Assembly (NCBI RefSeq): GCF_000170835.1
Contig: NZ_ABCP01000002.1
Location: 326,636-390,635 of the forward strand
Direction: 5' to 3'
Source of the DNA: Marinobacter algicola DG893
GTDB lineage: Bacteria > Pseudomonadota > Gammaproteobacteria > Pseudomonadales > Oleiphilaceae
Length of the DNA: 64,000 nucleotides
The notes under the pieces were generated by a model. The model had not been told where the DNA came from and ran no database searches. It saw only the letters and a program-made list of their open reading frames with translations. A program made the position numbers and the translations under genes. Shown in pieces: positions 18,372 to 26,827 of the stretch. The number at the start of each line of letters is the position of its first letter. Position 1 is the first letter of the stretch.

Positions 18372-20054
18372 ATGTCCGAGGCCATTGAACAGACCGGGGC
18401 GAGATACCCCCTGCTGGCAAAAAGGACCTCGAAACGCTGGCTGATCACCGCCGCAGTGACCACCGCTATCGTGGCGCTTCCGGTACTGTCGGTACTTATC
18501 CTGGCGTTGTTTCCGGAAGAAAACATCTGGCCTCACCTGCTGAACACCACGCTTCCCCGCTATCTGGTCACCACACTCCAACTCATGGCCGGCGTGGCTT
18601 TCATCACGCTGGTAATCGGCCTCGCCAGCGCCTGGGCGGTCACCATGTGCGACTTTCCCGGCCGAAAGTTTTTTGAATGGGCCATGCTGCTGCCCTTTGC
18701 GGTGCCGGCCTATGTCATCGCTTATGTCTATACCAGCCTTCTGGACTACGCCGGACCGGTTCAGACCGCCATGCGGGACTGGTTTGGCTGGCGCAACGCC
18801 GCCGACTACTGGTTCCCTGAAATTCGCAGCCTGGAAGGCGCCACCCTGATGATCGGCCTGGTGCTCTACCCTTATGTGTACCTACTGGCACGGGCTGCGT
18901 TCCTGGAGCAATCCCCTTCCCTGTTTGCGGTCAGCCGCAGCCTGGGACATTCTGCCATCAGCACCTTCTTCCGGGTGGTGCTGCCGATTGCACGGCCTGC
19001 CATTGCGGTTGGCCTGTCGCTGGTCTTGATGGAAACCCTGAACGACTTCGGTACGGTGGATTTCTTCGCCGTGCAAACCCTGACCGCCGGCCTGTTCGAC
19101 ACCTGGATGAACCTGGGGAACCTGGGAGGCGCCGCGCAGATTGCCACCACCATGCTGGCCTTCGTCGTTATCCTGGTTACCCTGGAGCGCTATTCCCGGC
19201 GCAAACAGCAACAGTTCGCGGCGCGGGACAACCGCGAGCCAATCCGTCGTTTCACCCTGTCACGCCCGCGCCAATTTGTCTGTGTAGCCGTTTGCCTCGT
19301 TCCGGTGATCTTCGGCTTCCTGTTGCCGGCTGCCACCCTTGGTCACTATGCCTGGGAATACTTCGACGAGAGCTGGAACCCGGACTTCGTCCGCAACACG
19401 CTGAACAGCCTGTTTCTCTCGGGAACCGCCGCGCTGACCACGCTGATCATCGGGGTCACCCTCGCCTACAGCCGCCGCCTGCACGATACCCGGGGCATGC
19501 GCGTGATGATGCGGCTGTCCAGCCTGGGCTACGCTATGCCCGGCGCCGTGCTCGCAGTGGGGGTGATTGTGCCGCTGGCAGGTTTCGACAATTGGGTGGA
19601 TGGCATCCTGAGGGACAACTTCGGGGTCAGCAGTGGGCTGCTGCTGAGTGGTACCGCCTTTGCCCTGGTGTTCGCCTATACCGTTCGCTTCCTGGCAGTT
19701 TCCGCCGGTAGTGTGGAAAGTGCCCTGCAGAAAATTACACCCAGCATGGACATGGCTTCACGCTCCCTGGGGCATTCACCGGGCAACACACTGTTGAAGG
19801 TTCATTTGCCAATGCTGCGCGGCACCTTGATTACGGCCGCGCTGGTGGTATTCGTGGACTGCATGAAGGAACTGCCGGCGACGTTAATCCTGCGGCCATT
19901 CAACTTTGAAACCCTGGCCACCTACGTTTATCAGTTTGCCTCAGACGAAAAACTGGCCCACAGCGCACTGCCGGCGCTGATCATCGTGCTGGCCGGCATC
20001 ATTCCGATCATCCTGATGAGCAAGTCCATTTCCGACACCCGGGCCATTAGCTGA
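18372..20054 (+). CDS. Iron(III) ABC transporter permease (FbpB-type, fused)
   Basis: 560 aa with about twelve hydrophobic segments in two homologous halves, each carrying an EAA-like loop: FAVSRSLGHSAISTFFRVVLPIARP in the first and MASRSLGHSPGNTLLKVHLPMLRG in the second. This duplicated layout is typical of ferric-iron permeases. It forms the inner-membrane channel for the upstream binding protein. No ATPase gene is adjacent, so that subunit must be encoded elsewhere. Confidence 0.92.
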   Translation: MSEAIEQTGARYPLLAKRTSKRWLITAAVTTAIVALPVLSVLILALFPEENIWPHLLNTTLPRYLVTTLQLMAGVAFITLVIGLASAWAVTMCDFPGRKFFEWAMLLPFAVPAYVIAYVYTSLLDYAGPVQTAMRDWFGWRNAADYWFPEIRSLEGATLMIGLVLYPYVYLLARAAFLEQSPSLFAVSRSLGHSAISTFFRVVLPIARPAIAVGLSLVLMETLNDFGTVDFFAVQTLTAGLFDTWMNLGNLGGAAQIATTMLAFVVILVTLERYSRRKQQQFAARDNREPIRRFTLSRPRQFVCVAVCLVPVIFGFLLPAATLGHYAWEYFDESWNPDFVRNTLNSLFLSGTAALTTLIIGVTLAYSRRLHDTRGMRVMMRLSSLGYAMPGAVLAVGVIVPLAGFDNWVDGILRDNFGVSSGLLLSGTAFALVFAYTVRFLAVSAGSVESALQKITPSMDMASRSLGHSPGNTLLKVHLPMLRGTLITAALVVFVDCMKELPATLILRPFNFETLATYVYQFASDEKLAHSALPALIIVLAGIIPIILMSKSISDTRAIS

Positions 20055-20090
20055 CGTTCGCCGCCTTCACCCGACAGCCGGGAATTCCGC

Positions 20091-20576
20091 CTAGATCACC
20101 GAACGGGAATGCGCACCCTGAACCACAAAGCGGCCCTGAAAAACCGCAACGGGTTCTCTGACGGGCTCCGTGGTGGGTTCGCCGCAGTACACTTCAGCAA
20201 TCAGGGAAAGCCGGCCCTTGCCATGGCGGGCCAGGCTTTTTCGGAATCGGTCAGGGACTTCGCCGCCGGGGAGGCGGCACAGGGCGAAGAAGTTCGTGTC
20301 TACAGGGTCAATGTGCTCGATCTCACCGACCTGGATCACCACGTTTCCGGCCAGCCCAAGGTCAGTCAATACCAGTTCAACCAATCCCCAGGCGGAAATC
20401 ACCGCAACCGAGTAAACACTCCCCCCGAAGCCAGTCCCCTGATGGTTGTGGTTGGGAGCCAGCGGAGCACTGACCAATAACGCGTGGCCGTCATAGGAAA
20501 CCAGCTCCACACCCAACGCTTCGGAGAGCGGAATCATGTCATGAATGCGTTTCTGAAACCGGGCTAACTGAGTCAT
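20091..20576 (-). CDS. YiiD C-terminal-type thioesterase (hotdog fold)
   Basis: 161 aa. LSEALGVELVSYDGHALLVSAPLAPNHNHQGTGFGGSVYS is the characteristic start of the putative thioesterase domain found at the C-terminus of E. coli YiiD; the NHNHQGTGFGGS loop is the likely active-site region. It stands alone here without the acetyltransferase domain. It converges on the iron permease gene and is on the same strand as the acyl-CoA ligase gene, which may hint at acyl-thioester metabolism. Confidence 0.8.
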   Translation of the reverse strand: MTQLARFQKRIHDMIPLSEALGVELVSYDGHALLVSAPLAPNHNHQGTGFGGSVYSVAVISAWGLVELVLTDLGLAGNVVIQVGEIEHIDPVDTNFFALCRLPGGEVPDRFRKSLARHGKGRLSLIAEVYCGEPTTEPVREPVAVFQGRFVVQGAHSRSVI

Positions 20577-20648
20577 ATTCCCTCCTGAATATGTCTTCAG
20601 TTTATGCCCGTTTCAATGCTTTCCCTATGCGACTTACGTCGGTTTTCT

Positions 20649-22316
20649 CTACTGCCAGATGACCGGCTCACGTTTTGCGTACCAGGTGTCCACATTTTCC
20701 TGGTACGCATCCTCCACCACATTGCGCTTCAGTTTCAGGGTGGGCGTCAGGAAGCTGTTCTCGATGGACCATTCATCGCTGACTACGGTAATGAACGCCA
20801 GTTGCTCGTGGGGGTCCACGGTCTTGTTCACGTCCGCAATCAACTTCTTGAAGCTGGCCTCAATGTCCTTGCGGAAGGCTTCATCGGCCATCTTCGGACG
20901 AATCTCCTCGCCCAGCATTACCAGCGCGTGGGGTTGTGTCTGGTTGGCGCCAGAGACACATACCATCTCAATGGCCTCGTGGGACATCAGGCGGTTCTCG
21001 ATCGGCGCGGGGGCGATGTACTTACCCTTGCTGGTCTTGAAGATTTCCTTGATGCGGCCAGTCAGCTTCAGGCGCCCCATCTCGTCGATTTCGCCCTTAT
21101 CGCCGGTTTTCAGGAAACCGTCCTCCGAGAACGTCTCGCGGGTTTTCTCTTCATCCTTGTAATACCCCATCATGGTGGCCGGGCTCTTCACCAGCACTTC
21201 GCCCTCGTCGCTGATCTTCATTTCCACGCCGGGTAGCGCTTCACCTACGTAGCCGGTGCGGGAACGGCCAGGCTTGTTCATGTGGGAATAGGCAAAGTTC
21301 TCGGACATGCCGTAGCCTTCCAGCAGTTCCAGCCCCAGGTTGCGGTACCAGTCCAGTACATCGTTGGACAGGGGGGCGGAGCCACTGCCCGCCAGTTTGA
21401 CCTTGTTCAGGCCCAGCCCTTTGAGCACCTTCTTCTTGATCAGCTTGTTCAGCAGCGGAACCTTCAGCAGCTTTTCCAGTTTCTCCTTGGGCAGCTTCTG
21501 CAGAACGCCGTGCTGGAACTTCACCCATAGACGGGGCACTGACAGGAACAGCGTGGGCTGTGCCCGCTGCAGATCCTGGACAAAGGTGTCCAACGACTCG
21601 GCAAAGAACAGCTGGAAACCGGAGTACAGCGAGCCCAACTCCACAAACGTGCGCTCGAAAACGTGCGCCAGCGGCAGGTAGGACAGCATGCGCTCTTCCG
21701 CGCCAACGCCCAGCACCTGGGTGCCACCGGCGGCCGCAAACGCCATGTTGCGGAAACTCAGCATAACGCCCTTCGGCCGGCCGGTGCTGCCAGAGGTGTA
21801 CACAATGGTGGCCAGCTCATCCGCATCCCGCTGGGTGTTCTCTTCCAGTGGCGGGTACTTGCCCACAAGGTCGTCCCAGGTTTCAAAATCGTTGGGCGGG
21901 CTCAGTGGGTAAGAAATACAACGCACGGACTCCGGCACGCCGGACTTCATCAGGTCCCAGTCGTCCAGCTTACCGACAAACAGAACTTCGCATTCACTGT
22001 GGTTAAGGATGTAGTTCACCGTGTCCGCGTTCAGGGTCGGGTACAGTGGCACGGAGATATGGCCCGCCATCCAGATTGCCCAGTCCGACATGATCCACTG
22101 TGCGCAGTTCTTGGAAACGATGCCGACCCGGCTCTTCTCCGGCAGGTTCAGGGATTTCAGGTACGAGGCCATCCGGCGGGCTTCGTCCACCGCACGTTTC
22201 CAGGTGTATTCAACAACCTTGCCGTCGCCAATGGGCTGAGTCATGTACAGGGAATCCGCCTTGGCGTTTTCCCAGTGATAAACCATATCCAGGGGGAGTT
22301 TGTCAGTGGTGTCCAT
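20649..22316 (-). CDS. Long-chain fatty-acid CoA ligase (AMP-forming)
   Basis: 555 aa, ANL superfamily. The AMP-binding P-loop is TIVYTSGSTGRPKGVML, followed by SYLPLAHVFERT, the GYGMSEN motif, FLKTGDKGEID and RIKEIFKTSKGKYIAP near the hinge. The central FQLFFAESLDTFVQDLQRAQPTLFLSVPRLW is typical of long-chain and bubblegum-type ligases. It activates fatty acids to acyl-CoA in the cytoplasm. Divergent from the ABC importer across a 299-bp intergenic region with no recognised element. Confidence 0.9.
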   Translation of the reverse strand: MDTTDKLPLDMVYHWENAKADSLYMTQPIGDGKVVEYTWKRAVDEARRMASYLKSLNLPEKSRVGIVSKNCAQWIMSDWAIWMAGHISVPLYPTLNADTVNYILNHSECEVLFVGKLDDWDLMKSGVPESVRCISYPLSPPNDFETWDDLVGKYPPLEENTQRDADELATIVYTSGSTGRPKGVMLSFRNMAFAAAGGTQVLGVGAEERMLSYLPLAHVFERTFVELGSLYSGFQLFFAESLDTFVQDLQRAQPTLFLSVPRLWVKFQHGVLQKLPKEKLEKLLKVPLLNKLIKKKVLKGLGLNKVKLAGSGSAPLSNDVLDWYRNLGLELLEGYGMSENFAYSHMNKPGRSRTGYVGEALPGVEMKISDEGEVLVKSPATMMGYYKDEEKTRETFSEDGFLKTGDKGEIDEMGRLKLTGRIKEIFKTSKGKYIAPAPIENRLMSHEAIEMVCVSGANQTQPHALVMLGEEIRPKMADEAFRKDIEASFKKLIADVNKTVDPHEQLAFITVVSDEWSIENSFLTPTLKLKRNVVEDAYQENVDTWYAKREPVIWQ

Positions 22317-22615
22317 GGACCTTCCTTGCGTTGTGTTATTTTTGAGTTATCGGTGTTTTTAGTATGTAAGGGCTGCACTGCATTAGACTTTAGTAGCCTA
22401 TTTCACCACAGCCGTCACCGTCAAAACGTGACGGAACTAAAACTATTCCACTTCACATGTACTTTCAGCCGGCATACTGCCGCGCAAATCCCTGTAAAAG
22501 GTACCTTCCCTTACCCATCAATCCAATAGCCTGTGATAAACTCCCGCCCCATTATAAAACGCGCGTTCGATCTCCCGGCGCGCCAAACAGTCAGAACAGA
22601 CCCGGAGACCGGTTT

Positions 22616-23602
22616 ATGGCCAACAAGATTCTGCGCACGCTGATCGGCACCGCCCTACTGGCAATGGCGGCCATGGCACCCGCCATTGCACTGAGCGACG
22701 AACAGCGAGTAGTCGCCATCACCCAGATTGTGGAGCATCCGGCACTGGATGCTGTCTACCAGGGCATCAGGGACGAACTGGAAGCACAGGGATATAACGA
22801 CGGCGAACAGGTTCGTATCATGCACGAAAGCGCCCAGGGCAACGCCGCCATAGCGTCACAGATTGCCCGCAAATTCGTGGGTGAAGGCCCGGACGTGATC
22901 GTCGCCATCGCTACACCGTCGGCACAGACCATGGTCGCCGCCGCTCGCCAGACACCTGTGGTGTTCTCCGCCGTGACCGATCCGGTGGGCGCCAAACTGG
23001 TGAAAAGCCTGAAGGCTCCGGGAGCCAACATCACCGGCGTGACCGACATGCTGCCCATCGAACGCCACCTTGACCTGCTCGAACGCGTAGTACCGGACGC
23101 CAAGCGCATCGGCACGGTGTACAACCCCGGCGAAGCCAACGCGGTAGCACTGGTGGAACTGCTCGAAGAGCGCCTGCAGGCCCGTGGCATGGAACTGGTT
23201 AAAGCCGCCGCCACCAAAACCTCCGAAGTGCTCGGTGCTGCCCGCTCCCTGGTTGGCAAAGCAGACGCCATTTACCTGACCACCGATAACACCGTGATCA
23301 GCGCCGTGGAAGCCGTCATCTCCGTGGGCGAGCGTGCCAGCATTCCGGTCTTCGCCGCTGACACCGCCACCGTCGGCCGTGGTGCCGTTGCTGCCCTTGG
23401 CTTCGACTACTACGACCACGGCCGCCAGACCGGCGCCATGGTGGCCCGCATTCTGGAAGGTGCCAACCCCGGTGACATGGATGTGGAATCCGTGGACACC
23501 CTGGAACTGTTCGTGAACCCCGCTGCCGCAGAGCGCATGGGCATTACCCTGTCCGACGACCTGATCAGCGACGCGAAAAAAGTCGTAAACAGCGACAAGT
23601 AA
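22616..23602 (+). CDS. ABC transporter substrate-binding protein (TrpX-like)
   Basis: 328 aa, ABC_sub_bind family. The signal peptide ends at about APAIALS. The domain shows VVAITQIVEHPALDAVYQG, IARKFVGEGPDVIVAIATPSAQ, TPVVFSAVTDPVGAKLV and IPVFAADTATVGRGAVAALGFDYYDHG. The start at 22616 was chosen because the signal peptide begins there; the longer reading is non-coding in character. Members of this family bind tryptophan or other small molecules in gram-positives; the ligand here is unknown. Confidence 0.88.
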   Translation: MANKILRTLIGTALLAMAAMAPAIALSDEQRVVAITQIVEHPALDAVYQGIRDELEAQGYNDGEQVRIMHESAQGNAAIASQIARKFVGEGPDVIVAIATPSAQTMVAAARQTPVVFSAVTDPVGAKLVKSLKAPGANITGVTDMLPIERHLDLLERVVPDAKRIGTVYNPGEANAVALVELLEERLQARGMELVKAAATKTSEVLGAARSLVGKADAIYLTTDNTVISAVEAVISVGERASIPVFAADTATVGRGAVAALGFDYYDHGRQTGAMVARILEGANPGDMDVESVDTLELFVNPAAAERMGITLSDDLISDAKKVVNSDK

Positions 23603-23613
23603 CCCACTGTTAG

Positions 23614-23642
23614 CGGGCGGCCTCACAAGGGCTGCCCGTTTT
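23614..23642 (+). terminator. Stem-loop attenuator between binding protein and permease
   Basis: A 9-bp stem (CGGGCGGCC/GGCTGCCCG, one G-T pair) is followed by TTTT. It lies in the 61-bp gap, so it probably reduces read-through into the permease and ATPase genes. Confidence 0.7.
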
Positions 23643-23663
23643 CATTTACGGTGACCCTATCCC

Positions 23664-24566
23664 ATGCTTAGTAACATTGCCTTTTATGGCGCCATCGAAA
23701 CCGGCCTGATCTACGGGCTGGTCGCCTTCGGTATCTACCTTTCGTTTCGCGTACTGGACTTCCCGGACCTGACCGTGGACGGCAGCTTTCCCCTGGGCGC
23801 CGCCGTGGCAGCCGTCCTTATCATTGAAGGCGTTAACCCCTGGCTGGCCACCGGCGCCGCCGTTATCGCCGGCATGGGTGCCGGTGCGGTAACCGCATTG
23901 CTGAACGTCAAACTCAACATTCTCAACCTGCTGGCGTCCATCCTCACGATGATCGCGCTGTACTCTGTGAACTTGCGCATCATGGGCCGGCCCAACATTG
24001 CCCTGCTCACCGAGGAAACCGTGCTCACACCCTGGTACGACCTTGGCCTTGCCTACCATCAGGTGCCGGTACTGTTGTTTATCATCGTGGTGATGGTAAG
24101 CCTGTTGTTGCTGTGGCGTTTCATGAAATCCGAAACCGGGCTGGCCATGCGCGCCACCGGCGCCAACCCGCGAATGGCCCGTGCACAAGGTATCGCCACC
24201 GGTGCCATGATTGTGCTGGGGGTTGCCGTCTCTAACGGCTTGGTAGGCCTCGCCGGTGCCCTGTTCGCCCAGAGCCAGGGCGCTGCAGATGTGACCATGG
24301 GTGTGGGCGTGATCGTGATCGGCCTGGCCTCACTGATCGGTGGTGAAGCCGTGCTTACGCCGTCTACGGTTCTCCGAGCCCTGATTGCCTGTGTGATCGG
24401 CGCCATCGTCTACCGCCTGGCCATTGCCCTGGCGCTGAACGCTGACTTCCTGGGGCTACAGGCCCAGGACCTGAACCTGATCACCGCCGTGCTGGTCACC
24501 CTGGCCATTGTGCTGCCCGGTGTTCGCACGTCCGTTGCCGCGCGGTTTACCCGCAAAAAGGCCTGA
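23664..24566 (+). CDS. ABC transporter permease (TrpY-like)
   Basis: 300 aa integral membrane protein of the LivH/LivM-like permease superfamily with about nine hydrophobic segments. FGIYLSFRVLDFPDLTVDGSFPLG near the N-terminus is the hallmark of permeases paired with ABC_sub_bind proteins; MRATGANPRMARAQGI is the cytoplasmic coupling loop. It lies 9 bp before the ATPase gene. Confidence 0.9.
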   Translation: MLSNIAFYGAIETGLIYGLVAFGIYLSFRVLDFPDLTVDGSFPLGAAVAAVLIIEGVNPWLATGAAVIAGMGAGAVTALLNVKLNILNLLASILTMIALYSVNLRIMGRPNIALLTEETVLTPWYDLGLAYHQVPVLLFIIVVMVSLLLLWRFMKSETGLAMRATGANPRMARAQGIATGAMIVLGVAVSNGLVGLAGALFAQSQGAADVTMGVGVIVIGLASLIGGEAVLTPSTVLRALIACVIGAIVYRLAIALALNADFLGLQAQDLNLITAVLVTLAIVLPGVRTSVAARFTRKKA

Positions 24567-24575
24567 GGAGGAAGC

Positions 24576-25370
24576 ATGATTACAGCAACCGACCTGACCC
24601 TCACCTTCGGCAAGGGCACGCCGCTGGAAAACCCGGCCCTTCGAGGCATGAGCCTGACCGTCAACCAGGGCGAATTCGTCACCGTGATTGGCAGCAACGG
24701 CGCCGGCAAATCCACCTTCCTCAACGCCCTCGCCGGTGAGGTGATGGTGGACAGCGGCAACATCATCGTCGACAACCAGGACGTAACAAAGCTGCCCACC
24801 CACAAACGCGCCGGCCGGGTAGCCCGCGTATTCCAGGACCCGCTGGCGGGCACCTGTGAAGGCCTGACCATCGAGGAAAACCTGGCCCTGGCCATCAAAC
24901 GTGGCCAGCGCCGTGGGCTGAGCGCAGCCGTAAAAGCCCGCTACATGGACCAGTTCAAATCCAGCCTGGCCTCCCTCAACCTGGGCCTGGAAAACCGGCT
25001 GGGCGACAAGATGGGCCTGCTTTCCGGCGGCCAGCGCCAGGCCGTAAGCCTGTTGATGGCCAGCCTGACACCCTCCGCCATCCTGTTGCTGGACGAACAC
25101 ACCGCCGCGCTGGACCCGAAAACCGCCTCCTTCGTGCTGGACCTGACCACACAGATCATTGAAGAACAGAAGCTCACCGCGCTGATGGTCACCCACAGCA
25201 TGAAACAGGCGCTGGAAGTGGGCGACCGCACAGTGATGCTGCATCAGGGCCAGGTGGTGTTCGACATCGCCGGCCAGGACCGGGAAGGACTGGAAGTGAA
25301 AGACCTGCTGGAACTGTTCGAGAAGCAGCGCGGGCTGGAAGTGGACGACGACAGTTTGTTGTTGGGCTAA
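24576..25370 (+). CDS. ABC transporter ATP-binding protein (TrpZ-like)
   Basis: 264 aa. Walker A is GSNGAGKSTF, the signature LLSGGQRQAVSLLMA, Walker B ILLLDEHTAALDPKT (a histidine follows the catalytic Glu in place of the usual Pro, as seen in this subfamily) and the switch histidine is in VTHSMKQALE. GGAGGAAGC precedes the ATG. It completes a three-gene importer. Confidence 0.92.
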   Translation: MITATDLTLTFGKGTPLENPALRGMSLTVNQGEFVTVIGSNGAGKSTFLNALAGEVMVDSGNIIVDNQDVTKLPTHKRAGRVARVFQDPLAGTCEGLTIEENLALAIKRGQRRGLSAAVKARYMDQFKSSLASLNLGLENRLGDKMGLLSGGQRQAVSLLMASLTPSAILLLDEHTAALDPKTASFVLDLTTQIIEEQKLTALMVTHSMKQALEVGDRTVMLHQGQVVFDIAGQDREGLEVKDLLELFEKQRGLEVDDDSLLLG

Positions 25371-25390
25371 TCACGCTCGCCGGCAAACTC

Positions 25391-25421
25391 GTCTACGGGG
25401 CACCTTACATGCCCCGTAGAC
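25391..25421. terminator. Perfect 12-bp inverted repeat between convergent genes
   Basis: GTCTACGGGGCA pairs exactly with TGCCCCGTAGAC around a 7-base loop, 20 bp after the ATPase stop and 10 bp past the stop of the convergent DUF6160 gene. No long T-run follows on either side, but position and stem strength suggest a shared bidirectional terminator. Confidence 0.7.
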
Positions 25422-25431
25422 AGTTTGGTCA

Positions 25432-26241
25432 CTAGTGACCGTACACCCGCATCTGGGTATTGGTGATCGCCAGGTCATCAATAAAGATCTGGCCGATCGA
25501 GGCCTGCCCCACAATCACCTCCTGCATTCCGATGTCCGCCGCAAAGCTGGGCATATCGATCGCCAGGGAGGAACCACCGTCTGCACGCTGGCCGTTGTAG
25601 ATGTACAGGTCCACTTCCGCGAACAGGTCCAACACGCTCGGGAAGGTCTGGTCGTAGTCCGCACCGGTCAATGAAAGGCCACGAATGCCCACGGCCGCAA
25701 ACGGCACATCGAAATCCATCACCTCAATCGCAAACGCAGAACGCAGCCTCATGACGTCGGTGTCTGTATCAATGTGAATAGAGCCACGCCCCAAAACACC
25801 TTCAATGAACAGGTTGTCCATCAGCGCCGTGTTCTGGCCGCCCTGCCCCCACAATTCCCACGCACCGGAGGTGACACGGAAATCAATGGCGTTGAAGTAT
25901 TGCGGGCGGATATTGATGGCCGCATCGCCGTCGGCAAGCACGTCAATATCGATACGGATGTTGTCCAGCAGGTCATTGGAATCCGGTCCACCCAGGCCAT
26001 TGAAGCCAAAGAAGTCTGTCCGTTCCGCGCCCCCGATGCTGATATCGCTGATAGTCAGTGACCCTTCATCGGTATAGATAAAGCGATCCATATTGATCTT
26101 GGTTTCCAGCTCAATGGACACACCGGCCTGGCCGGTAATGTTCCCCATTGCGTTGTCTTCCAGCATCACAATGTCTGCCATTGCGGCAGCAGGCAACCCT
26201 GCGACGCCCAGCGCAAGCAGTGTTCGTTTCAGGCCTTTCAT
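25432..26241 (-). CDS. Secreted DUF6160-like protein
   Basis: 269 aa. The signal peptide MKGLKRTLLALGVAGLPAAAMA is followed by MLEDNAMGNITGQAGVSIELETKINMD, the 'GQAGV' N-terminal motif shared by DUF6160/FilA-type proteins. The rest is rich in beta-prone alternating hydrophobics and Asp/Gly, as in a repetitive beta-structured secreted or outer-membrane protein. In Acinetobacter such proteins are linked to a putative pilus system; here there are no pilus neighbours. Function unknown. Confidence 0.7.
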   Translation of the reverse strand: MKGLKRTLLALGVAGLPAAAMADIVMLEDNAMGNITGQAGVSIELETKINMDRFIYTDEGSLTISDISIGGAERTDFFGFNGLGGPDSNDLLDNIRIDIDVLADGDAAINIRPQYFNAIDFRVTSGAWELWGQGGQNTALMDNLFIEGVLGRGSIHIDTDTDVMRLRSAFAIEVMDFDVPFAAVGIRGLSLTGADYDQTFPSVLDLFAEVDLYIYNGQRADGGSSLAIDMPSFAADIGMQEVIVGQASIGQIFIDDLAITNTQMRVYGH

Positions 26242-26400
26242 TATTATGTTCCTTTTATAGTAGTTTTCACTTCCTGTGGGCCACTACCTCTTACGACGCC
26301 ACATCACTACTTTAGCGACAGGTATAAAACGGGTACGTGCACCGGTCACATTTAACTGACCTTTTGAACTTTTTTCAGATTTTTTTCTGCACAGTTTTTG

Positions 26401-26418
26401 ACCACAACATCTAGTGGT
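26401..26418. promoter_or_regulatory. NrdR-box-like palindrome (distal)
   Basis: ACCACAACATCTAGTGGT, seven of nine pairs symmetrical. It is similar in layout to the other NrdR-like sites upstream of nrdJa but lies 427 bp before the start, so its role is doubtful. Confidence 0.35.
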
Positions 26419-26534
26419 TTTCAGAAAAACGCCTCAAGACGGCGTTTCTACGGGCATTTCATGATTTTCAAGCATTCATCCATTGATTTTCTTTCGCGAT
26501 GGGCCGCAATCTATAGTTGTCTTCTTATTCACAG

Positions 26535-26583
26535 ACCACTATATCCTGTTATACTCATTCTATATTCACCCATATATAGGGTT
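26535..26583 (+). promoter_or_regulatory. Pair of NrdR boxes upstream of nrdJ
   Basis: Two 16-bp near-palindromes, ACCACTATATCCTGTT (26535-26550) and ACCCATATATAGGGTT (26568-26583), have starts 33 bp apart, close to the three-helical-turn spacing of classical NrdR box pairs. They resemble the ACACTATATCTTGTGT-type consensus. NrdR represses ribonucleotide reductase operons when dATP is high. The pair lies 245-293 bp upstream of the nrdJa ATG, so the promoter is probably in this AT-rich stretch with a long leader. Confidence 0.65.
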
Positions 26584-26690
26584 TACACGGCCAGCCAACC
26601 ACAAGCGGCGCACCAGTGGACCACGCGGGTGACCATCTTTCCTGAAAACCCGCTGTTGCGCCCTTTCCGGAGTTGGCAGCGGGTAATAAA

Positions 26691-26708
26691 AACACCAGAT
26701 CTAGTGTT
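26691..26708. promoter_or_regulatory. Additional NrdR-box-like palindrome proximal to nrdJ
   Basis: AACACCAGATCTAGTGTT, a near-perfect 18-bp palindrome 119 bp before the nrdJa start. Its AACAC/GTGTT arms match NrdR half-sites but the centre is GATC rather than the usual AT-only core. It could be an NrdR site or another regulator's operator. Confidence 0.45.
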
Positions 26709-26827
26709 TCACCGGATCTGAAGCACAACCGGCCTTCCAGGCCGAGACATCTTAACGACACATGGGGTATGGCCGGCTGCGGTTTGCAGCGGTCATCAAA
26801 AGACATACCGGACATCCGAGGGTGGCA

